Below are positions 26,056 to 33,072 of a DNA stretch of 58,277 nucleotides, in pieces. Origin of the DNA: Nitrospinota bacterium (GTDB lineage: Bacteria; Nitrospinota_A; UBA7883; JACRGQ01); NCBI GenBank assembly GCA_016212275.1, contig JACRGR010000070.1:1-58277 (forward strand). The letters are read 5' to 3'. Below the pieces are notes generated by a model. The model had not been told where the DNA came from. It made no database searches and worked only from the letters and a program-made list of their open reading frames with translations. A program made the translations under genes and the position numbers. Within the stretch, counting starts at the first letter, position 1. Every line of letters starts with the position of its first letter.

Positions 26056-27477
26056 ATGGGAATTAAACTGCTGTTCGCCGACGATTCAGTCACCATGCAG
26101 AAGGTGATCCAGCTGACGCTGGAGAACGAGGATGTCGAACTGTCCGTGGCGGGCGACGGTAACGCCGCCTACGCGCTGGTGCGCGAAAAAACGCCCGATG
26201 TGGTGATCGCCGACGTTTCCATGCCCGGCATGGACGGCTACGACCTGTGCGAAAAACTGCGGCGGGATCCGCTTACCGCGGGCATCCCGGTCATCCTTAT
26301 TTCAGGCGAATTGGAGCAGTACGACGCGGAGCGCGGCAAGGCCGCGGGGGCAGACGGGCACATCACCAAACCGTTCAAATCGTCCGAGTTCATAGAGACC
26401 ATCCAAAAGATCGCCGCGAAAGGCGGCTCACCCGCGCGCAAGCAGTCCGCGAAAAAGGAAGCGGAACTTTCCGCCGCGCCCAGCGTGCTGGAACTGGTGA
26501 CCAAAACGAAAGCCGCCAGCGCCGGAAACGACGAGGAAGTGGAAATAGTGGACGAGGACATAGACGACCTTGCGGGAGAACTGGACGACGTGGAACCCGG
26601 CCTTGAGGAAGACCTGCTGGAACCGGAAGAGCCGGAAGACGAGACGGTGGAAGAGCCATCCCTGAAGGAAGAAGCGCCGGAGGAAGAAGAAGTCGAAAAT
26701 GTTCTACAGCCGGAAGATGCTTCCGCAATGGAGAATGTGCTGGAAGGGTTCGGTTCCCTCTCGCGGGGGGAAGAGATAGTGCGGGAAGTCGCCCCGGAAG
26801 AGATTGGGGAAGGGTTCAGCATCTACGAGACGGAAGAGCCACCCTCCGAATTTGAGCGGCGGGAGGCGCGCAAAAGCGAAGAAGCTGAAAAGATACTGGC
26901 CGACGTTTTCGGCGAGGAAAAACCCGCGGCGGAGGAGCTTCCGGTGGAAGAGCCGGATGTGGCCCACACGGTGGCCCAGGAAGAAGCGGGGGACGCCACG
27001 GTGGGCGAAGAGGAACTGTGGCACCAGACATTGGAAGAATTGGGCGAAGAGATGAAAGTGGCGGCAACGCCCTCGGAAGAGCCGCAGGAGGCCGCGCCCG
27101 TGGATACCATCTTCGCGCCTCCCGTTGGAGCGCAAGCTGGCGCACCCGAGCAGTCGCTTTCCGCGCCGGAGATGGAAGCCATCTTCCGCCAGACCATAGA
27201 GCATAATGTTGCGGAGTTCATCCGCACGCAGGCGCCGGATATTTTCAAGGACGAGATGTCGAAAGCCATTGACCGCCATGTGAAAGAGATTTTTGAAACG
27301 CAGATGGAAAAGGCGTTGCGCGAGGAAACGGCGAAGATGATCGCGGCGAGTTTCCAGAAATCCATGCCGAAGATGCTCGGCATCATCGAAAAGATAACGG
27401 TGCAGATAACGCCGAAGATCGCCCAGCACATGATAAAGCTGGCCATCGAGCGCATCCAAAAGGGCGAAACGCACTGA
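26056..27477 (+). CDS. Receiver-domain protein with long acidic linker and helical C-terminal domain
   Basis: A 473-residue protein, the probable output of the cluster. The N-terminal receiver (1-125) has FADDSVTMQ and acceptor Asp53 in IADVSMPGMDG. Residues about 150-360 are an unusually Glu/Pro-rich stretch, probably disordered. The last 100 residues are amphipathic helices (PEMEAIFRQTIEHNVAEFI to the end) that I cannot assign. The layout recalls FrzS-like response regulators of gliding bacteria, but I see no sequence proof. As no CheY is present, this protein and CheB are the only phospho-acceptors of the cluster. Confidence 0.85.
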   Translation: MGIKLLFADDSVTMQKVIQLTLENEDVELSVAGDGNAAYALVREKTPDVVIADVSMPGMDGYDLCEKLRRDPLTAGIPVILISGELEQYDAERGKAAGADGHITKPFKSSEFIETIQKIAAKGGSPARKQSAKKEAELSAAPSVLELVTKTKAASAGNDEEVEIVDEDIDDLAGELDDVEPGLEEDLLEPEEPEDETVEEPSLKEEAPEEEEVENVLQPEDASAMENVLEGFGSLSRGEEIVREVAPEEIGEGFSIYETEEPPSEFERREARKSEEAEKILADVFGEEKPAAEELPVEEPDVAHTVAQEEAGDATVGEEELWHQTLEELGEEMKVAATPSEEPQEAAPVDTIFAPPVGAQAGAPEQSLSAPEMEAIFRQTIEHNVAEFIRTQAPDIFKDEMSKAIDRHVKEIFETQMEKALREETAKMIAASFQKSMPKMLGIIEKITVQITPKIAQHMIKLAIERIQKGETH

Positions 27478-27508
27478 AGCATTTAAACTTAATATTCATG
27501 CAGTACCC

Positions 27509-27579
27509 TGTCATTCTGAAGGAGCATAAGCGACTGAAGAATCTCACCGTTGAGATTCTTCGCTTCGCTCAGAATGACA
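27509..27579. repeat. Imperfect inverted repeat with TGTCATTCTGA ends
   Basis: The ends TGTCATTCTGA (27509-27519) and TCAGAATGACA (27569-27579) are exact reverse complements, and the interior pairs further (AAGAATCTCA against TGAGATTCTT). The whole 71-bp unit would form one long hairpin. Elements with this end sequence are widespread short repeats; this is the only copy in the window. Confidence 0.7.
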
Positions 27580-27619
27580 CTGCGGCGCATCCAAGATAAA
27601 TTAAAATGCTCAGATGCGG

Positions 27620-27697
27620 CCACCCCGCCTTGCCAAGGAGGGGATACAGGGGTGGTTCACCTTAACCCCTCCTGCGCCTCCCCTTGAAAAGGGGAGG
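27620..27697. repeat. CCCCTCC palindromic element, copy 1
   Basis: The unit contains CCACCCC...GGGGTGG arms (27620-27655) and an exact hairpin with 9-bp arms CCTCCCCTT/AAGGGGAGG (27677-27697). The hairpin, loop included, is identical to 34423-34443, and the flanks are related but diverged (GATACAGGGGTGG versus GTGCAGGGGTGG). Confidence 0.75.
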
Positions 27698-27710
27698 ACA
27701 CACATCCGCG

Positions 27711-27830
27711 TTCACCCATGTTTATCTGTGGTGCTTCTTCCTCTCTGTGCCTCTGTGTCTCTGTGGCGTATCCCAATTCCAAGAAGTTGGATCGGCTCTG
27801 ACACATCGAACACAGGCAAGAATGCCTATG
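27711..27830. repeat. Low-complexity CTCTGTG repeat and an adjacent short hairpin
   Basis: 27711-27776 reads TTTATCTGTGG followed by several CTCTGTG units. A related TTTATCCGTGG stretch occurs near 56110-56130, upstream of the glycosyltransferase. At 27811-27830 CACAGGCA and TGCCTATG form an imperfect hairpin (7 of 8 bp) around AGAA. I read both as common dispersed intergenic repeats. Confidence 0.45.
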
Positions 27831-27857
27831 CCACCGGGGAAGTTATTGGCGTGCGGG

Positions 27858-28727
27858 TTATTTCTTCAGCAGGGGGAAGCCCAGTTCCTCGCGCCACGCC
27901 AGGTATGCCTTGGCGCTTTTGCCCGCCAGCTTGCGCACCCTGCCGATATACTGCGTCCGCTCCGCCACGCCTATCGCGCCGCGCGCGTCCAGCATGTTGA
28001 ACGTGTGCGAGCATTTCAGCACGGTGTTGTACGCGGGGAGCACCAAGCCCGCCTCCAGAAGTTTGTTCACTTCCGCTTCCAGCTTGTCGAATAGCTCCGC
28101 GTTGAATTGCGGGTTGCTCATCTCGAAATTGAATTTCGAGAACTGCTGTTCGTCGGCCAAAAAGATCTCGCCGTACTTCACGTCCTTGTTCCACTTGAGG
28201 TCGTACACCGATTCGGTGTTTTGCAGGTACATGGCGATGCGCTCCAGCCCGTAGGTGATTTCCGCCGATACCGGCTTGAGGTCTATGCCCCCCACCTGCT
28301 GGAAGTAGGTGAACTGCGTAATCTCCATGCCGTCCAGCCACACTTCCCAGCCCAATCCCCACGCGCCCAGCGTCGGCGATTCCCAATCGTCCTCCACGAA
28401 GCGGATGTCGTGCGCCTTCAGGTCTATCCCCAACGCCTTGAGTGAGGCGAGATACTGCTCCTGCACGTCGTCCGGCGAGGGTTTCAGTATCACCTGGAAT
28501 TGGTAATAGTGTTGAAGGCGGTTAGGGTTCTCGCCGTAGCGCCCGTCGGTGGGCCTTCTGCTCGGCTGAACGTACGCCGCGCTCCACGGCTCCGGCCCCA
28601 GCACACGCAGGAACGTGGCGGGGTGGAATGTGCCAGCGCCAACCTCGGTGTCTATCGGTTGCATGACCAGGCAGTCGCGCTTGGCCCAGTAGGATTGGAG
28701 CGTGAAGATAATGTCTTGCAGGTTCAT
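27858..28727 (-). CDS. glyQ: Glycyl-tRNA synthetase alpha subunit
   Basis: A 289-residue catalytic subunit of the bacterial alpha2-beta2 glycyl-tRNA synthetase, which charges tRNA-Gly. Sequence and length are standard: [20 protein letters not shown], the class II motif region [35 protein letters not shown] and [21 protein letters not shown]. The beta subunit gene glyS normally follows immediately. Here the downstream side holds only repeats and then the convergent chemosensory cluster, so glyS must be elsewhere in the genome. Confidence 0.97.
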   Translation of the reverse strand: MNLQDIIFTLQSYWAKRDCLVMQPIDTEVGAGTFHPATFLRVLGPEPWSAAYVQPSRRPTDGRYGENPNRLQHYYQFQVILKPSPDDVQEQYLASLKALGIDLKAHDIRFVEDDWESPTLGAWGLGWEVWLDGMEITQFTYFQQVGGIDLKPVSAEITYGLERIAMYLQNTESVYDLKWNKDVKYGEIFLADEQQFSKFNFEMSNPQFNAELFDKLEAEVNKLLEAGLVLPAYNTVLKCSHTFNMLDARGAIGVAERTQYIGRVRKLAGKSAKAYLAWREELGFPLLKK

Positions 28728-28780
28728 TGTCCGGCGATTATACGGCGGGGTGGGTGAATTTCAAAGCGATGCATGCAAAA

Positions 28781-28842
28781 TTTGGGGACACAATACTAAA
28801 TTATTCCGATTTCCGCCTTGAATTTAGTATTGTGTCCCCAAA
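28781..28842. repeat. Perfect 22-bp inverted repeat with GGGGACACAATACT core
   Basis: Arms at 28781-28802 and 28821-28842 are exact reverse complements, separated by 18 bp. The core GGGGACACAATACT is one I associate with small REP-like elements mobilised by Y1 (IS200-type/RAYT) transposases, but no transposase is present. It lies between the glyQ start and the terminator of the minus-strand gene at 28905. Confidence 0.8.
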
Positions 28843-28858
28843 ATTATGGGATAAAAAA

Positions 28859-28884
28859 GGCCGTCCGGGGATTCCCGGACGGCC
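28859..28884 (-). terminator. Rho-independent terminator of the barrel-protein operon
   Basis: An 11-bp perfect stem GGCCGTCCGGG/CCCGGACGGCC with a 4-nt loop is followed on the minus strand by TTTTTTATCC. It lies 21 bp after the stop codon of the gene at 28905. Confidence 0.92.
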
Positions 28885-28904
28885 CACGTTGAACAGAACG
28901 AGCG

Positions 28905-30008
28905 TTACCAGCCGAGGCTGAGCTGTACAACGTGCCGCGCGTCTTCACGCTGGCCCGCGTACGCCCCGATCTCCTCCTTGTAGTACGCATACGAGAGTTT
29001 CAGGAGCCAGAGATCAACCCCTACGCCGTAGGAGAGATACCCTTGGTTCCATCCCGCCCGGAGCGTGAGTATCTTCGGCAGTTTTGCCTCCAGGCCGACA
29101 TGGAGCTTTTTCCCTTTGTCGGAATCGGTGGAGGTGTTGTTGGCGATGTCCTTTATGTCCACCGCGCCAGTGAGGCTGGCCCACGCCAGCGAGTAGCTGG
29201 CCGCCGCGCCGAGATTGATGCTCTGCTTGATCTTGTTCTCCAGCGGGGAAGACAAGGTGGTCACGGTCATATCGCCGAAGTTCATGTCGCCCAGGTTCAG
29301 GATGGCGACGCCGAGGGTGGGATTCCACGTTTCGTTTTTCAGTTTGTAGATCGCTCCTACGTCCAGCCCCACCGCGCTGGCCGTTTTCTTGTCCTGGTCG
29401 AAGCTGTAGCTGGTGTTGGAGTTGGCGACCATCGCCGCGGTGAAGTCCTTGTAGAAGCGGGTCCGCTGGACGTATTTCAGCGTACCCCCAAGCTGGAGCC
29501 GGTCTTCCATGAACGTGCCGGCTATCGCGGCCAAAGCGCCCGCGTCCACTTTCACGTCCATCGTCATCACCGGGTAGGCGGGGGAGTGTATCTCTCCGTC
29601 CACCGTGCCTTGTCCTATGATGCCGATCTCGAAGTTATGCCGCGTGTAGTTCGGGAAAATGGAGAACCGCGCGTGCTGGTGTTTGCCCACGTTGGCCTTC
29701 ATCAAGTCGACCGCCGAGGCCGTATCGCCCGTGTTCAGGTTCTTCGCGTCGTTGTAGAACGACATGGTGTTGCTCCCCACCTCGATGAGGGGGTTGAAGA
29801 TCTCGATCTTCCCTTCGGAAACGGAGGCCAGCCCCGCGGGGTTGTAGAATGCCGCGTTCTCGTCGTTGGCCAGCGCGGTGAATGCGTCGCCCATGCCCAG
29901 CGGGCGGATGCCGCGGTAGAACGAGCTGTTTTCCACCGCCTGCGCCGTGCCGCAGAGCAGAAGGCCGGCGAATGCGGCGAGAACGGTGAGGAACATTTTC
30001 TTTTTCAT
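28905..30008 (-). CDS. Outer-membrane beta-barrel protein, TraF/FadL-like N-terminus
   Basis: A 367-residue exported protein with a classical signal peptide MKKKMFLTVLAAFAGLLLCG ending TAQA. The mature N-terminus contains GIRPLGMGDAFTALANDENAAFYNPAGLA, which is typical of FadL/TraF-type barrel proteins. The remainder alternates strands and turns and ends with the aromatic-closed strand HVVQLSLGW. A possible start nine codons upstream (30035) also has a G-rich ribosome binding site. It follows the lipoprotein gene in one operon and ends at a strong terminator. Ligand unknown. Confidence 0.85.
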   Translation of the reverse strand: MKKKMFLTVLAAFAGLLLCGTAQAVENSSFYRGIRPLGMGDAFTALANDENAAFYNPAGLASVSEGKIEIFNPLIEVGSNTMSFYNDAKNLNTGDTASAVDLMKANVGKHQHARFSIFPNYTRHNFEIGIIGQGTVDGEIHSPAYPVMTMDVKVDAGALAAIAGTFMEDRLQLGGTLKYVQRTRFYKDFTAAMVANSNTSYSFDQDKKTASAVGLDVGAIYKLKNETWNPTLGVAILNLGDMNFGDMTVTTLSSPLENKIKQSINLGAAASYSLAWASLTGAVDIKDIANNTSTDSDKGKKLHVGLEAKLPKILTLRAGWNQGYLSYGVGVDLWLLKLSYAYYKEEIGAYAGQREDARHVVQLSLGW

Positions 30009-30047
30009 GGAACCCTTGAAAATAGTATTATTCATTTCCCGCCCCCC

Positions 30048-30866
30048 TTATTTCACACACGTGGTGACATAGTTTTGCACGCCGTTGGCCACGTTTGTCG
30101 TGGTGGCGGTGGACTGAGCGGAGGTGCTATTCGAATAGGTGTTGCAGGTGGTGCCGCTGGTGCCGATGGCGGCGATGTTGTTCACCAGATCGTTCACCGC
30201 CTGGCTGGCCGTATTGTTGGAACCGGTCGATATGTTCGCCAGGCTGGTGGATGCGCTGACCAGGCTGGTGGCCACATTGGTGGCCGTGGACGCGCTAATG
30301 GTCGGCGGTGTGGTGGTGCAGTTGCCGTTGCAGGAAGTCGGAATGCCGTTCGCGTCGAACCCGCTGGTGGCCGTTCCTATCTGAACGATGGCCGAAGTGG
30401 CGCTGGCCACGCCGAGTTGCATGTAGTAATCGTTCTTCTGGTCGGTGGAAGCGCCGGAGGCGGGCGGGTTTGCCTGCAGGGTTGCCACCGCATTGGCGAT
30501 GGCCGTGGCGCTGGTGGAAGTGTATGAAAGCGACTTCGTGATGGTGGTGAAGTCCGCGTTCGTGGCGGATGAGCTTGTCGCTTGGTCGGCGATCTTCGCC
30601 AGATCCATCACGTTCAGGCCCGCTTGCCCCATGTAGGCGGCGGCGAGTTGTTGCCCCGTTTTCTGATCCGGGCAAATGTTGCCCGGACAGCTTGCCGCCA
30701 GGATGCTTATCGCGGAGGCGTAGTCGCCGGAGTCTATGGCCATCTGCGCCGCTTCTTTTTTGGCGGCGTCGGAATTTTTGTCCGCAAGGCTGTCGAACGC
30801 GTTGCTTCCGCAGGCGGCCAGCGGCAGGAGCATAAGGGCTCCGATAATGAACCTTTTAAATGGCAT
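30048..30866 (-). CDS. Ser/Thr/Ala-rich lipoprotein, unknown function
   Basis: A 272-residue lipoprotein. The signal peptide MPFKRFIIGALMLLPLAAC ends in the lipobox LAAC with Cys19 as the lipidated residue; the following Gly/Ser permits outer-membrane sorting. Residues 40-75 (AQMAIDSGDYASAISILAAS) look like a TPR-type helix pair. The C-terminal two thirds are very rich in Ser, Thr, Ala and Asn with Cys pairs (CPGNIC, SCNGNC, TCNTY...TTCVK). It has an AAGGAGGAAAGT ribosome binding site and lies upstream of the barrel protein gene, so the two may form an envelope complex. I do not recognise the family. Confidence 0.8.
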   Translation of the reverse strand: MPFKRFIIGALMLLPLAACGSNAFDSLADKNSDAAKKEAAQMAIDSGDYASAISILAASCPGNICPDQKTGQQLAAAYMGQAGLNVMDLAKIADQATSSSATNADFTTITKSLSYTSTSATAIANAVATLQANPPASGASTDQKNDYYMQLGVASATSAIVQIGTATSGFDANGIPTSCNGNCTTTPPTISASTATNVATSLVSASTSLANISTGSNNTASQAVNDLVNNIAAIGTSGTTCNTYSNSTSAQSTATTTNVANGVQNYVTTCVK

Positions 30867-30889
30867 ACTTTCCTCCTTAATGTAAACGG

Positions 30890-30911
30890 CTAAAGAATGT
30901 GTGTTCTTTAG
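30890..30911. promoter_or_regulatory. Inverted repeat upstream of the lipoprotein operon
   Basis: Perfect 8-bp arms CTAAAGAA/TTCTTTAG around TGTGTG, 24 bp upstream of the lipoprotein start. It could be an operator or a leader hairpin; no regulator gene is adjacent. Confidence 0.45.
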
Positions 30912-31093
30912 ATTGAGGTGATGGGATTTTCCTCCAACCCCCCTTTTTTCCACGATGCCTGATTGTAATTGAACAGAGTAGTTCTTGCAACTTCCTCCAG
31001 GGAATAAAGCGGGCCGCCCGCCGGGTGCGCCTATGGAGTATTACGCGGTATAATGGAGATCGGTTGGTAGTTGCACACAGGGGATGACAGACC

Positions 31094-32464
31094 ATGGACA
31101 GCGAGAAAAAACCTCCGGCGAAAATACCCGCGCCGATGGTGCAAACACCGCAAGGCCCGCGGCCGAACGATCCATTAAGTACGGACTGGAATATCGCTCT
31201 ATCCCCGCAGACCGCCGACCTGGGCGAGTTGATCGATTTTTCCCAGTTGAGCGAGGTGCTCCAAAGCTGGCAGGAAGTGATCGGTATATCGGCGGCCCTG
31301 ATAGACCTCAAAGGGCGGGTGCTCGCCTCCAGCAGGTGGCAACGGGTTTGCATTGAGTTTCACCGGGAAAATCCGGAAACCTTGCGCCGTTGTCTTGAAA
31401 GCGATATTCATTTGGCGCAAGTCATGCAAGAGGGGAAGCAGTTTGCCATCTACCGGTGCCGAAACGGCCTGACCGACTGCGCCACGCCGATCGTCATCGA
31501 AGGCTGGCACATCGCCAACCTTTTCACCGGGCAATTTTTCCTGGCGTCGCCCGATATGGAATTTTTCAGGCGCCAGCGGGAGGAGTTCGGTTTCCCCGCG
31601 GATGAGTATGAAAAAGCTCTGGCCGAGGTGCCGGTCATGGCCGAGGAGCGGCTTCCGGGCATCCTCAAACTGCTGTCCGGCATCGCCAGCATCATCGTTT
31701 CGCAAACGCTCGCGCGGAAAAAGGCGCTGGCGGCGAAAGCGGAGGTGGAGCGCCAGGTGGAAGAGCGCACCGCCGAGTTGGCCGCGGTGAACAAGGAGCT
31801 TGAGGCGTTCGCCTATTCCGTCTCCCACGACCTGCGCGCGCCGCTCCGTTCGATAACCGGTTTCGCCCAACTGATCCAAAGCCGCCACGGGGCGCACCTG
31901 CCTCCGGAAGCGCGGGAGTTCTTCCAGCTTATCGTCGGCAATTCCGAACGGATGAACCAACTCATCACCGGCATGCTGGATTTCAGCCGGATGCGCCGGA
32001 GCGCGATGGAATACGTCACGGTGGACATGGAACATCTGGCGAAAGAGGTGTTCATCGAACTGGCTCACGCGCGCGAGGGGCGCTCCGTTTCCTTCCGGTG
32101 CGGGGCGTTGCCAGCCGTGCGGGGGGACCTGATGATGCTCCATCAGGTGATGATGAACCTGCTGTCGAACGCGATCAAGTTCACCAAGACGCGCGAAAAC
32201 GCCGTCATCGCGGTGGAGGGGGAGGCGGGCGAAGGAGTGGTGACGTACCATGTGCGGGACAACGGGGTGGGGTTCAACATGCGGTACGCCGAAAAACTCT
32301 TCAAGGTGTTCCAGCGGCTCCATGCGCAGGAGGATTACGAGGGAACCGGCGTGGGACTGGCGCTGGTCCACCGGATCATCGAGCGGCACGGCGGGAGGAT
32401 ATGGGCGGAATCGGAAGAGGGGGTGGGAACGGTGTTCCACTTCTCGCTTCCCGCCGCGCGTTAA
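31094..32464 (+). CDS. Sensor histidine kinase with PocR sensory domain
   Basis: A 456-residue soluble kinase. The N-terminal region (about 45-205) is a PocR-type sensory domain (SEVLQSWQEVIGISAALIDL, then ESDIHLAQV, Cys-containing RCRNGLTDCATPIVI and GWHIANLFTGQFF). PocR domains bind small organic ligands, with Cys86, 100, 122 and 129 as notable residues here. A short coiled coil (205-235) leads to the kinase core: H box SHDLRAPL with His245, N box MNLLSNAIKF, G1 DNGVGF and G2 GTGVGLALV. There is no membrane segment. No response regulator is next to it, so its partner is unknown. Confidence 0.92.
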   Translation: MDSEKKPPAKIPAPMVQTPQGPRPNDPLSTDWNIALSPQTADLGELIDFSQLSEVLQSWQEVIGISAALIDLKGRVLASSRWQRVCIEFHRENPETLRRCLESDIHLAQVMQEGKQFAIYRCRNGLTDCATPIVIEGWHIANLFTGQFFLASPDMEFFRRQREEFGFPADEYEKALAEVPVMAEERLPGILKLLSGIASIIVSQTLARKKALAAKAEVERQVEERTAELAAVNKELEAFAYSVSHDLRAPLRSITGFAQLIQSRHGAHLPPEAREFFQLIVGNSERMNQLITGMLDFSRMRRSAMEYVTVDMEHLAKEVFIELAHAREGRSVSFRCGALPAVRGDLMMLHQVMMNLLSNAIKFTKTRENAVIAVEGEAGEGVVTYHVRDNGVGFNMRYAEKLFKVFQRLHAQEDYEGTGVGLALVHRIIERHGGRIWAESEEGVGTVFHFSLPAAR

Positions 32465-32504
32465 TTAAAATCCCCGCTTGAGTCCTGTGGAAAAATGCGC
32501 CCGC

Positions 32505-33071
32505 CTAGAATTTCCACCCCACTTTTATCGAAAGTTCCGGCACGAACCGGGGAGGATCGTAACTCCTTGTTCCCACCGTCACGGTTCTTTCCCCTCCCAC
32601 CATCAGATGACCGGCGACCCACGGGTTCAGGTATAAGTTGCGGGACAGCTCCCAGACGTAGCCGCATCCCGCGGTGGCTACCACATTCGAGTAGCGGGCA
32701 GTGGGGCGTTCCTCATCATGGGCGATGGAGCTATCCCAATATTCCGCCCCGCCCCCGAACCACCATCCCTTAAAACCTTCATCGACGAAATAATCCAGCA
32801 CCGCCGCATACGCGGTTATCCGGTTATCTTTGAACCCCTTTTCAAGAAGGAACGAAGGGGTGTTCACCTGTGCGATGATCCCCCGTATCCTGAGACGGTC
32901 TTCTCCATACCAAGCCGAACCGTAATAACCGCCCGTGGCGTAGGGAAACACATCAAGCTCGATGCCCGCCGTTTGCGCGGATGCTTTCTCCTCTTTCACT
33001 TCGGCATTTGCGGGAGACGTGATGAAGAGCAGGAGAAGAAGAATTGCCGTTCTTGTGGTCATTGCCTTCAT
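32505..33071 (-). CDS. Predicted outer-membrane beta-barrel protein, small
   Basis: A 188-residue protein beginning MKAMTTRTAILLLLLFITSP with a signal peptide ending ANA. The mature part has barrel-like strands (YATGGYYGSAWYG, WWFGGGAEYW, YVWELSRNLYLNPWVAG) and ends ELSIKVGWKF with the C-terminal aromatic expected for outer-membrane insertion. The start follows the stop codon of the preceding minus-strand gene by one base, so it is probably the last gene of the tetR/RND operon. Function unknown. Confidence 0.72.
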   Translation of the reverse strand: MKAMTTRTAILLLLLFITSPANAEVKEEKASAQTAGIELDVFPYATGGYYGSAWYGEDRLRIRGIIAQVNTPSFLLEKGFKDNRITAYAAVLDYFVDEGFKGWWFGGGAEYWDSSIAHDEERPTARYSNVVATAGCGYVWELSRNLYLNPWVAGHLMVGGERTVTVGTRSYDPPRFVPELSIKVGWKF

Positions 33072-33072
33072 C

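Larger units (their letters stand above)
27478..27857. other. Gene-free stretch filled with small dispersed repeats
   Basis: Between the receiver gene and glyQ (converging) no gene is supported. Four unrelated repeat-like elements follow each other here: an inverted repeat at 27509-27579, a hairpin element at 27620-27697 whose second copy is at 34369-34443, a CTCTGTG-type low-complexity repeat at 27711-27776, and a short imperfect hairpin at 27811-27830. Confidence 0.7.
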
